From: an uncultured Chloracidobacterium sp.
Lineage (GTDB): Bacteria > Acidobacteriota > Blastocatellia > Pyrinomonadales > Pyrinomonadaceae
DNA length: 64,000 nucleotides
NCBI GenBank assembly: GCA_936914845.1
Contig: CAKZGE010000007.1
Coordinates: 62,001-126,000 of the forward strand
Reading direction: 5' to 3'
The translations under genes and the position numbers were made by a program. Shown in pieces: positions 54,874-63,662 of the stretch. The notes under the pieces were generated by a model. The model did not search any database, was not told the origin of the DNA, and saw only the letters and a program-made list of their open reading frames with translations. Positions within the stretch are counted from its first letter, which is position 1. Each line of letters opens with the position of its first letter.

Positions 54874-57621
54874 TTAACTCGCCAAGGTAAGTCTTTTAAC
54901 AGTGTCGACCAGTTCTTTTTCATCGAAGGGCTTCGTCAAATAATTTGTAATGCCCAAGGCGACCGCTTTGTCGCGATGTTTTTCACCGGATCGCGATGTA
55001 ATGAAAACGAGCGGTATCCCATTTAATTTCTCATCTGTTTCCACGGCAGATACTAATTCGTAACCGTCCATTCGGGGCATTTCGACATCGGTCAAGATCA
55101 CGGCCGGCCGCGGGGCATCTGATCGGAGAAGCTCGAGCGCTTCGATGCCGTCCTTTGCAGTGACCACTTTCCATCCGGCGTTCTCGATTATTTTTGAGGT
55201 CATATGGCGAACGCTAGGGCTGTCATCCACGACCATGACACGCAATTTTTCCGGAGCGACAGCAAAAGCAGATCCGGTCGGTCGCGGATCGATCTTTGAA
55301 CGCAGCAAGATCGGCAGATCAAGGATAGGAACGGTTTCGCCGTTTGCCATTACACCGGCTCCGAGCACTCCTTTTGTTCCGTCAAGCGGTTTCCCGAGCG
55401 GCTTTATTATTACCTCCTCGGTTTTGATGATCTCATCTACCATAAGAGCACAGGTCAGATCTGATGTTTCGATCAATAACAATGTAAGGTATTCGACGGG
55501 CCGCTCGTTCCGCGGCCAACCGGTGTATTCAGCAAGGTATTTCACCGGATACTTTCCCGTGATCAGTTCTGCAACATCGCCCTCCGGCGAATTGCTTATC
55601 TTTGCCGGTTCGATATCACCAATATGGCGAACCAATTTTACCGGAACCGCATAGCTGCTTCGACCGCTTCGCACGTGCAGGACGTTCGTTACGGCTAGCG
55701 GAAGGGGGAAGCGGACCGTAAAGGTCGTACCTCGCTGCGATATAGTTTCAATATCGATCGTTCCGCCTCGCGATTCGACACTTTCGCGAACAATGCTCAT
55801 TCCGACACCGCGTCCGGCGCTCAAGCTTAAGCGTTCTGCGGTGGTCAGGCCGGGCACAAATATCAGTTTCAGAACGTCTTCATCGGTCATGCCATCGGCT
55901 TGCTGCTGAGAGATCGTGCCGGTCAAAATTGCCTTTTCCTTAAGAGCGGAAGCGGCAATGCCTCTTCCATCGTCTGAAACCTTGAGGACAATATGTGTTT
56001 CCTCGTTAAGGAGTCGAATGCGGATCTGCCCCGCCTCCGGTTTGCCGAGCAAGCGACGTGTTTCCGGCGTTTCGATGCCGTGTACGACAGCGTTGCGCAA
56101 AAGGTGCATCAGAGGTTCTATCAGGGCGTCGAGTACCTGTGTGTCCAATTCCTGATCCTGATTTTCAACCGAAACCTCAGTGAGCTTTTCTTCTTCCTCC
56201 GCGGTTACACGGACAGCGCGATGCAAACGTGTGGTTAGGGAACCGAATTCCACCATTCTTATGCGCATCAGCTTTTCCTGCATCTCTTCGATCAAACGAC
56301 GCTGTGTCTCAAAGAGCGAGCCGAGATTTTCCTTGATGCCGTCCAAGGCGTTGTGGATGGCGTAGGTGTCGGTTGTCGTCTCCGCGAGTTCGCGTGTCCG
56401 TTGGTGAAGTTCCGTATAGCGATCGAATTCCAATGGGTCGAACTGATCGAAATTTTCCGCGAGCAAAGACGATCCGGCCGATGAAGAGTATTGCCGCGCG
56501 TAGGTGCTGATCATCGACGTTTCAAAATCGATCTCGAGCTGGCTGCTGGTGGACTGTAAGCGGCGTGTGCTGTTGTGCAGATCCTCGATCTGTTGACCGA
56601 ATTCGTTCAGTCGCTGTTCGAAGACAGAGCGGCTGACGACCAGGTCGCGAACCACCTTTGCAATATCGTCCAATTTTGAAAGAGACACACGGATGATCGA
56701 GCGGGTCGGGACGGAGCGGCTTGTCGATCGTTCGTCTTCCGTGAATGGTTCGGCTGCGGCCACTGCGGCGACTTCGCCGGTTGACTGAGAGCGAAGCGAT
56801 TCCATTGTGCGGTCGAATTGTAGATAAAGGGCCGCGATCCGGTCTGAACCCTGAGCGGTCATGTCGCCGGACGTAATAGCTTTCAAGCACTCGGTAGTGG
56901 CGTTTAACAGGTCGTAGATCTCCGCCGTCGCCGGTAATTCATTCTCTGCCAGGTGATCTAGAAGGTCTTCAACGCGATGTGCTAAAGCGGAAGGGGCCTT
57001 GAGCCCGACGATTCCCGCCGCTCCTTTGAAGGTATGGGCGTTGCGCCGGATATCCCACAGTGCATCGCGATCTTCGGGGTCGGACGAAAGCTGGTCCAGG
57101 GCGGTTCCGATGTTTCTTAAAAGGTCTTCGGCTTCCATGGCGAAGATCTCCAACATTTCCGCATCTATCTCAAATTCATCGCCGGTTTCAACCAAAGAGT
57201 TTTCATGATCGGCTTGGTTCGTTTCGCTCAAGTGCAAAGTATCGAACGAACGATCGACGAAATTCGAGAGGTCGATGAGCGGTTCTTCAGCGCTGAAGCC
57301 GTTAGCGACGATCATCTCCTCGATCGCCGACAATTGGTCAAGGATCTGCCGGGTTCGGTCGTCCGTCAATTCGCTGCCTTCACTAATAGGTTGAGCCAGC
57401 AATACTTGCAGTTTTCCGGCGCCTGCCGCCACATCCCCCAATTCTAGCTGTTCTGCGAGGGAATGGAGTTCCGCCGCCGCCTTAAGCTGTTCGAGCAGTT
57501 GCTGGGATGAACCGCCTTGTGTGATATAGATCAAGAAACCGCTACGGATGCTCTGCAGAAGAGAGTCGGCGTCGTCGATCTTAAGTTGAAGAAGTTGTTG
57601 GTCCATGGTCGGAGGTAACAT
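54874..57621 (-). CDS. CheA-type hybrid histidine kinase with C-terminal receiver
   Basis: A 915-residue chemosensory kinase. An N-terminal HPt-like segment (about 1-110) lacks the phospho-His. The true HPt follows at about 150-230 with AHTFKGAAG. Then come the dimerisation region, the HATPase domain (LRNAVVHGIE; later SDDGRGIAA and GRGVGMSIV), a CheW-like domain (about 640-770) and a receiver (about 785-910) with the phospho-Asp in LTDVEMPRMDGYE and Lys in TKPFDE. This architecture is that of PilL/ChpA/FrzE-type kinases. The alternative start is Met6. It is the last gene of the operon. Confidence 0.93.
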   Translation of the reverse strand: MLPPTMDQQLLQLKIDDADSLLQSIRSGFLIYITQGGSSQQLLEQLKAAAELHSLAEQLELGDVAAGAGKLQVLLAQPISEGSELTDDRTRQILDQLSAIEEMIVANGFSAEEPLIDLSNFVDRSFDTLHLSETNQADHENSLVETGDEFEIDAEMLEIFAMEAEDLLRNIGTALDQLSSDPEDRDALWDIRRNAHTFKGAAGIVGLKAPSALAHRVEDLLDHLAENELPATAEIYDLLNATTECLKAITSGDMTAQGSDRIAALYLQFDRTMESLRSQSTGEVAAVAAAEPFTEDERSTSRSVPTRSIIRVSLSKLDDIAKVVRDLVVSRSVFEQRLNEFGQQIEDLHNSTRRLQSTSSQLEIDFETSMISTYARQYSSSAGSSLLAENFDQFDPLEFDRYTELHQRTRELAETTTDTYAIHNALDGIKENLGSLFETQRRLIEEMQEKLMRIRMVEFGSLTTRLHRAVRVTAEEEEKLTEVSVENQDQELDTQVLDALIEPLMHLLRNAVVHGIETPETRRLLGKPEAGQIRIRLLNEETHIVLKVSDDGRGIAASALKEKAILTGTISQQQADGMTDEDVLKLIFVPGLTTAERLSLSAGRGVGMSIVRESVESRGGTIDIETISQRGTTFTVRFPLPLAVTNVLHVRSGRSSYAVPVKLVRHIGDIEPAKISNSPEGDVAELITGKYPVKYLAEYTGWPRNERPVEYLTLLLIETSDLTCALMVDEIIKTEEVIIKPLGKPLDGTKGVLGAGVMANGETVPILDLPILLRSKIDPRPTGSAFAVAPEKLRVMVVDDSPSVRHMTSKIIENAGWKVVTAKDGIEALELLRSDAPRPAVILTDVEMPRMDGYELVSAVETDEKLNGIPLVFITSRSGEKHRDKAVALGITNYLTKPFDEKELVDTVKRLTLAS

Positions 57622-57634
57622 AGCGGGCGGAACA

Positions 57635-59146
57635 TCAGTTTACAAAGATGCCGCTTTCAGCGGAAGAGCGGCCGCGAGCGATCTCTGCGGGCAGTTTAAA
57701 GGGTGAAACCGACCCGCGAAGGTCATCTGAAAGCCGCACTAATGTGCGCACCGATTCGGCAGCACGTTTTGAACCCGAAGCAACAAGCTCCGTTACCTTG
57801 CTGATCTCAGACATTGCACCGGATATATCTTCGGAACCGCGGGCTTGAATTCTGGTTGATTCAGATATCGAACGAAGCAATTCCGCCAAGCGATTCGATA
57901 CTTTTTCAATATCGACGAGCGATTGGCCGGCTTTGTCGGCGTAGGCCGAGCCGGACACCACCTCACGGATCGTTTCTTCCATTGAGGCGACAACCTCTTT
58001 GGTCTCAAAGTTTATCGTTTGGGTCAAACCGGTGATCTGCTGGGTTAGGCGATTGGAACGTTCGGCGAGGCGTTCGACCTCTTCAGCAACAACGACAAAT
58101 CCGCTGCCTGCCTGTCCGCCCGATGCGGCTTGGAGCGAGGCGTTGAGGGCCAAAAGGCTTGTCCGGTCGGAAAGATCCTCGATCGTCGAAACTATCTGAC
58201 CGATCTCTTGCGAGCGCTCTCCCAGCCGCTTGATCCGTTTTGCAGTTTCCTGCACCTGCCGGCGTACGGAATTCATGGCGTTGATATTATCTTTGGCGGC
58301 CTTTGTCCCAAGCCGAGCACTCGCCAAAGAATCCAAAGCGACGGCGGCCGAAGTAGATGCATTTTCGGAAACTTCCTGTATGCGGCCCGCCATATCCGTA
58401 ATAGCGGCAGTAGTTCGGGAAACCAGAGAGGCTTGGGCGACACTGCCTTGTGCAAGCTGTTCAGTTGTGTCGCTGATGGTAGCTGCGGAAACACCGACCT
58501 GCTGGGTATTTTCCTTGACCTGGCGAATGACCGAACGAAGATTTACAGTCATCAAATTAAAAGCCTCTGCTATTTCACCGGTCACACCGGTCGAAACTTC
58601 TGCTTGGACCGTAAGATCTCCGGAAGATACTTCGGAAACTTCGTGCAGTAGCTTTTCGACCGCTACCTGAAGCCGCTCACGATCTTCCTGAGTTTGCACC
58701 AATGTTCGCAAACGCAGTCCCATGGTCTGCAGTGACCGTCCGAGCCGGTCGCTATCCGAAGCTACGGACGCGGCGGCCGAAAGGTTGCCGCCGGCTATTT
58801 GATCGACGAAGGTTATCTTTTCTTTTAGATATTCCGAGATGGAAGCAAGAGAAGCGAAAAGTTCATTCTCAGGATTTTCGCTTTCATAGAGGTCGCCGAG
58901 CGAGATCGCGTGTGCCGCATCGGCGACGTAACTTAAAGCAGCTTCGACGCTGGACGCATAATAATTGAGATAGGCGAGCGAGAATACGGATAGCGACGTT
59001 CCGGCCACAAGGGCGAGCATGCCCGCACCCGAACCATTCGTGTATTCAAAATGCGAAAGAATGGTTAACAGTACGCCAAGCATCAAAAGCAACGCTCCTG
59101 CGAATGAGAAGACCTTGATAAACATTGTCCAGATCGAGTTTTTCAT
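57635..59146 (-). CDS. Methyl-accepting chemotaxis protein (PilJ-like)
   Basis: A 503-residue transducer with two N-terminal membrane helices (about residues 7-28 and 40-62) separated by only a short periplasmic loop, a HAMP-like stretch, and a cytoplasmic coiled coil. The signalling tip RTSLLALNASLQAASGGQAG followed by GFVVVAEEVERLAERS (about residues 330-365) is near canonical, so it should contact CheA and CheW. The near-absence of a periplasmic domain suggests it senses something in the membrane or cytoplasm. It follows the divergent MCP by five bases. Confidence 0.92.
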   Translation of the reverse strand: MKNSIWTMFIKVFSFAGALLLMLGVLLTILSHFEYTNGSGAGMLALVAGTSLSVFSLAYLNYYASSVEAALSYVADAAHAISLGDLYESENPENELFASLASISEYLKEKITFVDQIAGGNLSAAASVASDSDRLGRSLQTMGLRLRTLVQTQEDRERLQVAVEKLLHEVSEVSSGDLTVQAEVSTGVTGEIAEAFNLMTVNLRSVIRQVKENTQQVGVSAATISDTTEQLAQGSVAQASLVSRTTAAITDMAGRIQEVSENASTSAAVALDSLASARLGTKAAKDNINAMNSVRRQVQETAKRIKRLGERSQEIGQIVSTIEDLSDRTSLLALNASLQAASGGQAGSGFVVVAEEVERLAERSNRLTQQITGLTQTINFETKEVVASMEETIREVVSGSAYADKAGQSLVDIEKVSNRLAELLRSISESTRIQARGSEDISGAMSEISKVTELVASGSKRAAESVRTLVRLSDDLRGSVSPFKLPAEIARGRSSAESGIFVN

Positions 59147-59151
59147 TCTGC

Positions 59152-60750
59152 TTAATTGTCGCTCCAGATATCGAGAAGTCCTTCGTCACCAGCCGGATGC
59201 TGATAGGCCGGAGGTCCGTCGATGTCGAGTGTTGCTTCGTCGGAGATCGCCGCAGCGCCCGGCGAGCCGTTTCGAAGGCCGGCTGCCGAATCTCGCAAAT
59301 TTTCAAGTATGTGTGACAGACGCGCGGTCTTTTCTTCACACATCCCAAAACTGATCTTCAATTCCTCGTCTTCCTGTAAGCAATCACCCAGCAGGTTTTG
59401 CACCTCGGCGGCATCAGTTTGCAGCTGTGGGTCGGCGGAGATCTGGGCAGGCAGCTCGGTTACCCGGGCCAGAAAATCGCCCAAAGCATCAAGAGCTTCG
59501 ATAATTTTGGTCGCTTCCATTGAAAAGTCGGAAAGCGAGGAAACGGTCGAGCTTAAGCGGCTTTCCAGGTCGCCGATATCGCGAACGGCTGAATTTTTAA
59601 TGGCGGCAAGTTCTTTGCTAACATCCTCGGCACGATAGGATAGCGTTGAGATCTCGTCCGCCAAGAGTGAGATGCCGATATTGGCGGCACCGGCAGGTTC
59701 GCTGCTGCGCATACTCGTATTGAGCGCGATCATATTTGACCTGCGGGCCAGGTCATCGGCCGATTTGGCTATTTGCGGGACCGTATTCAGTTGGTCACGG
59801 AGTTTTTGCAGTTTATGCAAAAGATCGGTCAGCTCTTTTCGGAGCAAGGTGATAGATGCAGCATTTTGTTTCGCGGCATCGGAACCTTCGGCAAATTTCA
59901 AACTGGACGAACCACTCGCGGCTATGACGCCGGCTAGCTGATCGGTCACCAATCCGACCGGATCCGGAGCCTTCGCAACTGCTTCGGCGGCGGCACGAAT
60001 ACGGCGGGTGTTCGCATCTTCTTTTCCGGAGGCCGCCCGTACCAGCGATCTAAGTTCGCTTAGCGAACGCTCCGCCTCTTTAGAGCTGATATTGACGTTT
60101 AGCGAAAGTTCGTTGAGCCGGGAAGTCAAAAATCGCACAGTTTCGGCGATCTCACGGGTCGCCGGGGCATCTGTCCGAACACTGATATTCAGATTGCCAT
60201 CTCGTACGGAAGAAATATCGCTTTTCAGTCGGTCGACAGCTCCGACAATAGATTCCAATTCCGTTTTGGCATCGATCGAATCAGTCACCCGTCCGATCAA
60301 TCGTTGAAAGGCATTTGTCAGGCGGTCAGAACTTTCAAGCGGTGTTAAAGCAGTGTCGGTCCGGCCGGCCGCAACATCTTCCATCATCACGATAATGCTT
60401 TGCAGCTGTCGGCTGTTGCGATGAAGAGCTGCGAGCAGGTCATCAGTTTCGGCGGCGCCGGTGGATTTTGGCAGAGTGGTCGTTGAGCTGCGTTCAAGGC
60501 TTTTGGCAAGCAGCGTGACGGTTTCGATCGGGCCCATTACATCGTTGGACAACCACCAACCGAACGCCACCGTGCAAAAGGCGCAAAAAAGAGACACGAG
60601 GAAAACATTGATGAACGGTTCCGAAATGACGAGCGAAAGACCGAAAAAAGCGGTGACGCCGCAGATGCAGTTCAGCACGGCCAAGGCCGTTACCCGAAGC
60701 CAGATCTTACTTCGCATTGAATTCAACATTCGATCGTTTGATTGGATCAT
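59152..60750 (-). CDS. Divergent methyl-accepting-type transducer
   Basis: A 532-residue protein with two N-terminal membrane helices (about residues 17-37 and 42-62), a HAMP-like region, and a long coiled coil. At the signalling tip it reads NMIALNTSMRSSEPAG then ISLLADEISTLSYRA, a recognisable but strongly altered version of the MCP hairpin. Its ability to contact CheA/CheW is therefore uncertain. It lies between cheW and the canonical MCP gene and could form mixed trimers with the latter. A TPR-REC protein and CheW are encoded upstream. Confidence 0.85.
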   Translation of the reverse strand: MIQSNDRMLNSMRSKIWLRVTALAVLNCICGVTAFFGLSLVISEPFINVFLVSLFCAFCTVAFGWWLSNDVMGPIETVTLLAKSLERSSTTTLPKSTGAAETDDLLAALHRNSRQLQSIIVMMEDVAAGRTDTALTPLESSDRLTNAFQRLIGRVTDSIDAKTELESIVGAVDRLKSDISSVRDGNLNISVRTDAPATREIAETVRFLTSRLNELSLNVNISSKEAERSLSELRSLVRAASGKEDANTRRIRAAAEAVAKAPDPVGLVTDQLAGVIAASGSSSLKFAEGSDAAKQNAASITLLRKELTDLLHKLQKLRDQLNTVPQIAKSADDLARRSNMIALNTSMRSSEPAGAANIGISLLADEISTLSYRAEDVSKELAAIKNSAVRDIGDLESRLSSTVSSLSDFSMEATKIIEALDALGDFLARVTELPAQISADPQLQTDAAEVQNLLGDCLQEDEELKISFGMCEEKTARLSHILENLRDSAAGLRNGSPGAAAISDEATLDIDGPPAYQHPAGDEGLLDIWSDN

Positions 60751-60769
60751 TTTCGTCTATTTGATAAGC

Positions 60770-61273
60770 CTATTGGGCGAAATCCATCTCATCGAGAAGT
60801 TTTTGGGCATCGATCACAACGACTTTGCCGGAGGCGGTGTCCGCAGTTCCGCGCCGGATCCCAACTGTATTTTCCGGAGGTTCGATCTCGTCTTCGGCCA
60901 GCTGCAGCACTTCCCACATCCGGTCAACGGTAAATGCCCCTTGCGTCCGACCGTCCTGAGGCTTCAGCACAATGGATCTGGAACGCTGGGTCAATACTTC
61001 CTCGGCGCCTATCCCGAGCATTCGCCGAACATCAAGTAATGCGACTATATCGCCCCGAACGGCCGAGATGCCCGTTACGGCAACGGGGGCATTGGGCAGG
61101 GAAGAAGCAGTGAGAGGTAAAACGACCTCTGCTACATCCGAGGCGGCTATCGCACACAGCTTTTCGCCGATGAAGCAGGCGACGTACTTATGCAGTTCGA
61201 CTGCACAGTCGGCATCAACTGAAGATCTACCCGAAGCGGCGTTCTCTGGAATTGGTTCGGCCAAAGCTTGCAT
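60770..61273 (-). CDS. CheW-like coupling protein (PilI-like)
   Basis: A 167-residue adaptor that links chemoreceptors to CheA. The CheW fold is visible from about residue 27 (VACFIGEKLCAIAASDVAEVV) through VTGISAVRGDIVALLDVRRMLG (about 67-88) to the end. A short unrelated N-terminal tail of about 25 residues precedes it. It lies between the TPR-REC gene (one base apart) and the divergent MCP. Confidence 0.9.
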   Translation of the reverse strand: MQALAEPIPENAASGRSSVDADCAVELHKYVACFIGEKLCAIAASDVAEVVLPLTASSLPNAPVAVTGISAVRGDIVALLDVRRMLGIGAEEVLTQRSRSIVLKPQDGRTQGAFTVDRMWEVLQLAEDEIEPPENTVGIRRGTADTASGKVVVIDAQKLLDEMDFAQ

Positions 61274-61274
61274 T

Positions 61275-63440
61275 TTAATCGTCCGGCTGTTCGCCTTTGA
61301 GATACGTTTCTACCGCCTTCATCAGCGTTTCGGGGCCAAAAGGCTTGGTGATGTAGCCGGAGGTGCCGGCAAGCCGGCCGCGAACCTTATCAAAAAAGCC
61401 GTCTTTGCCCGATATCATGACCACTGGCACATCTTTGGTTGCCGGATTTGAACGGATAAGTTTGCAAACCTGGTAACCGTCCATTCTCGGCATGGTTATA
61501 TCGAGAAGGATCAGGTCCGGGACGATCTCGCGAAGCTTGCTCATAGCCTCTACACCGTCGTTTGAGCAGACCACGTCGTGCCCTGATTTTTCCAGTTTTC
61601 CGGAAATAAGCTTGCGAACCGTCGGGCTGTCATCCACAACCAAGATCACCTTGCCTTTGGGCAGGTGCTCGGCATCTTCATCTTTTTTTTTAATTTCTTG
61701 CAGTCTTATGAGAAGAGCATTGACTTGGCCGGAGAGAACGATATTGTTCGGGTCGAGCTGCAAAGCCTCGTGGAGGCACTTATGCCCCGCTTCGAGATCG
61801 CGGAGATTTAGATAGGCAATGCCTAGCTTTGTAAGATCTTCGGCGGACATCGGAGTTTCTGTTCGGGAAGATTCCATCTTGGTAATAGCCTTGCCCAGCA
61901 GGAATCTATCTGCCATTTGGTTGGCAAGCAGCATTTCAAGGTCGGAAAGGGTGAGCACCGCCAAACAGCCTTGACAAACGAACGCTTGGGGGTCGTTGCC
62001 GGTCGAACAGAAGGTGCAAAGAAGCAGATCTAATGATGCCGGGGTGCTTTCGGTCGCCGTTGGTGGTTGCTCCTCGCGGACTATCGATTCTTCCGCCGGA
62101 GCGGTGTTTAGTTCCGGATCCTCAGTACGAACGGTATGTTCTTCGACGGGTTCAGCACTATCAACATCTTCGGATCCTGCCTGAAATTCGGGTTCCTGGA
62201 CGTCATCAATGAATATCGTAGTTTCATACCCCGTCAGATTTTCCGCCGGTTCGGGAAGCGGTTCGAAATACGGCATGGGAATGCTGGATTCTCCGTTTTC
62301 GAAAGCGGGGCTTTCTGATGTTTCAGGAGCGGGCGATTCGCGAAGAGAGACCTCTTCGACATATTCGGCCGCTTTGATCTCGATCTTTTCGGAAACATAA
62401 TCGTCAAGCGGAGCAGAAGCGGGCGTCAGCTCTGTTTCGGCCTCTTCTACAGCAGCTTCGAGAAAAGCTCGGTTGTCATCGGCTTCCGGATCGGCCTCCG
62501 AATCGAATGGGGATGCTGAGCTTGCTTCAGCCATGCGGTTCAGGTCGGCAACATGCTGCTCGGGAAATTCAAGCTTTCCGGTAGGGGCCGGAGGCGTCTT
62601 TTGAACAGCGGCCGGAGCAGTTACCGAACTAACGATCGATGAAAGCGAATCGAACAGACTTCGTGCGGCAACATTTTCCGGTTCTATCTCTAATATATGG
62701 CGAAGCGCATCAAGTTTATCGCGGAATTCGACGCTGATATGAGACTTTAATTCCCAAGCTTCGATCGACCGCGGATTTTCTGCTAAGATCGCGTCAAGCA
62801 ATTCATTTGCTTCGGTCGCATTGCCGCTAACTGCGGCCGAGCGGGCTTCTTCCAACAGCGACCTATTTACATCCGCAACGGCATTTTCATAGGCTTCGCG
62901 GGCCTCCATATTGGAAGGGTTAATGGAAATGACCTTTTCCAAGTAGGCGATCTTGCCCTCTTGCGAATCGGCGATGGACGCCATCCACAACCAGGCCATT
63001 TCGTTCTGTTGGTCGTGTTCCAGTGCTTGATCGAAATATCCGAGAGCCGCTTCGTTCTGGCCCGATTCAGCGGCATCGATCCCTCTTTGGACAAAGGTCT
63101 TCGCCAACAAAGAACGGGTAGCGGCCGTCCATTCGATGGCCCTTTGATTATGCGGATTTATGTCCAAAACGTTGGTGAGAAAGACAAGTAATTCTTCGGG
63201 ATACTCACTTATCGAAGCAAGCCAGAGCCACGTGCTTTCGCTGTCCGGCCGCAATTCGGATGCACGGATCAAGGCTGCCCGGGCTTTTGCTCGGTTTCCC
63301 GACTGGGCCGCCTTTATTCCTTCGCGTAGAAATTGGTCGGGGTCGGAATCATTTGTTTGGGAAACATTTTGCGGTACGGGGTCGTCCACAAACGGCATCG
63401 AGGAGGGCAAGGGGTCAAGTTCTAATCTCATAATGGACAT
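61275..63440 (-). CDS. TPR - zinc-ribbon-like - receiver domain protein
   Basis: A 721-residue cytoplasmic protein, first gene of the chemosensory operon. Residues about 33-260 hold tetratricopeptide repeats. A long acidic linker (about 290-460) follows, then a four-cysteine segment CTFCSTG ... FVCQGC near residues 475-495 that looks like a zinc ribbon. Another TPR pair comes at about 550-590. The C-terminal receiver (about 600-720) has the phospho-Asp in LLDITMPRMDGYQ and the Lys in TKPFGP. It probably takes the place of PilG/PilH as phosphate acceptor of the CheA. I know no named family with this order. Confidence 0.85.
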   Translation of the reverse strand: MSIMRLELDPLPSSMPFVDDPVPQNVSQTNDSDPDQFLREGIKAAQSGNRAKARAALIRASELRPDSESTWLWLASISEYPEELLVFLTNVLDINPHNQRAIEWTAATRSLLAKTFVQRGIDAAESGQNEAALGYFDQALEHDQQNEMAWLWMASIADSQEGKIAYLEKVISINPSNMEAREAYENAVADVNRSLLEEARSAAVSGNATEANELLDAILAENPRSIEAWELKSHISVEFRDKLDALRHILEIEPENVAARSLFDSLSSIVSSVTAPAAVQKTPPAPTGKLEFPEQHVADLNRMAEASSASPFDSEADPEADDNRAFLEAAVEEAETELTPASAPLDDYVSEKIEIKAAEYVEEVSLRESPAPETSESPAFENGESSIPMPYFEPLPEPAENLTGYETTIFIDDVQEPEFQAGSEDVDSAEPVEEHTVRTEDPELNTAPAEESIVREEQPPTATESTPASLDLLLCTFCSTGNDPQAFVCQGCLAVLTLSDLEMLLANQMADRFLLGKAITKMESSRTETPMSAEDLTKLGIAYLNLRDLEAGHKCLHEALQLDPNNIVLSGQVNALLIRLQEIKKKDEDAEHLPKGKVILVVDDSPTVRKLISGKLEKSGHDVVCSNDGVEAMSKLREIVPDLILLDITMPRMDGYQVCKLIRSNPATKDVPVVMISGKDGFFDKVRGRLAGTSGYITKPFGPETLMKAVETYLKGEQPDD

Positions 63441-63662
63441 CGTTTTTCGAAAAAGGATCGCTTTCCAGAATTCTGCAGGGGCCCCGGTGGTCTATTCGGA
63501 GCAAGCGGCTAGACGATTGCAAATACGGTGCCATGGAAGATCAGAAAAAAAGGAATGGAAACTAAAGGGTTTTAAGACTAAACTAACTCTTGAAAACGCC
63601 AGATCCTGATCTTTGTGACAAATTATGTCAGATCTGTTTGACAAAAAATCGCATTTTTCATT
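63441..63662. other. Divergent spacer
   Basis: No gene is seen. A dyad TGACA-N5-TGTCA lies at 63616-63630 and a TTGACA at 63638-63643, which could serve the flavoprotein gene, although no good -10 box is placed before its ATG. Confidence 0.4.

Noticed and set aside
63160..63609. 149-codon plus-strand frame over the start of the TPR-REC gene
   Set aside because: Mostly antisense to TPR repeats and without recognisable features.
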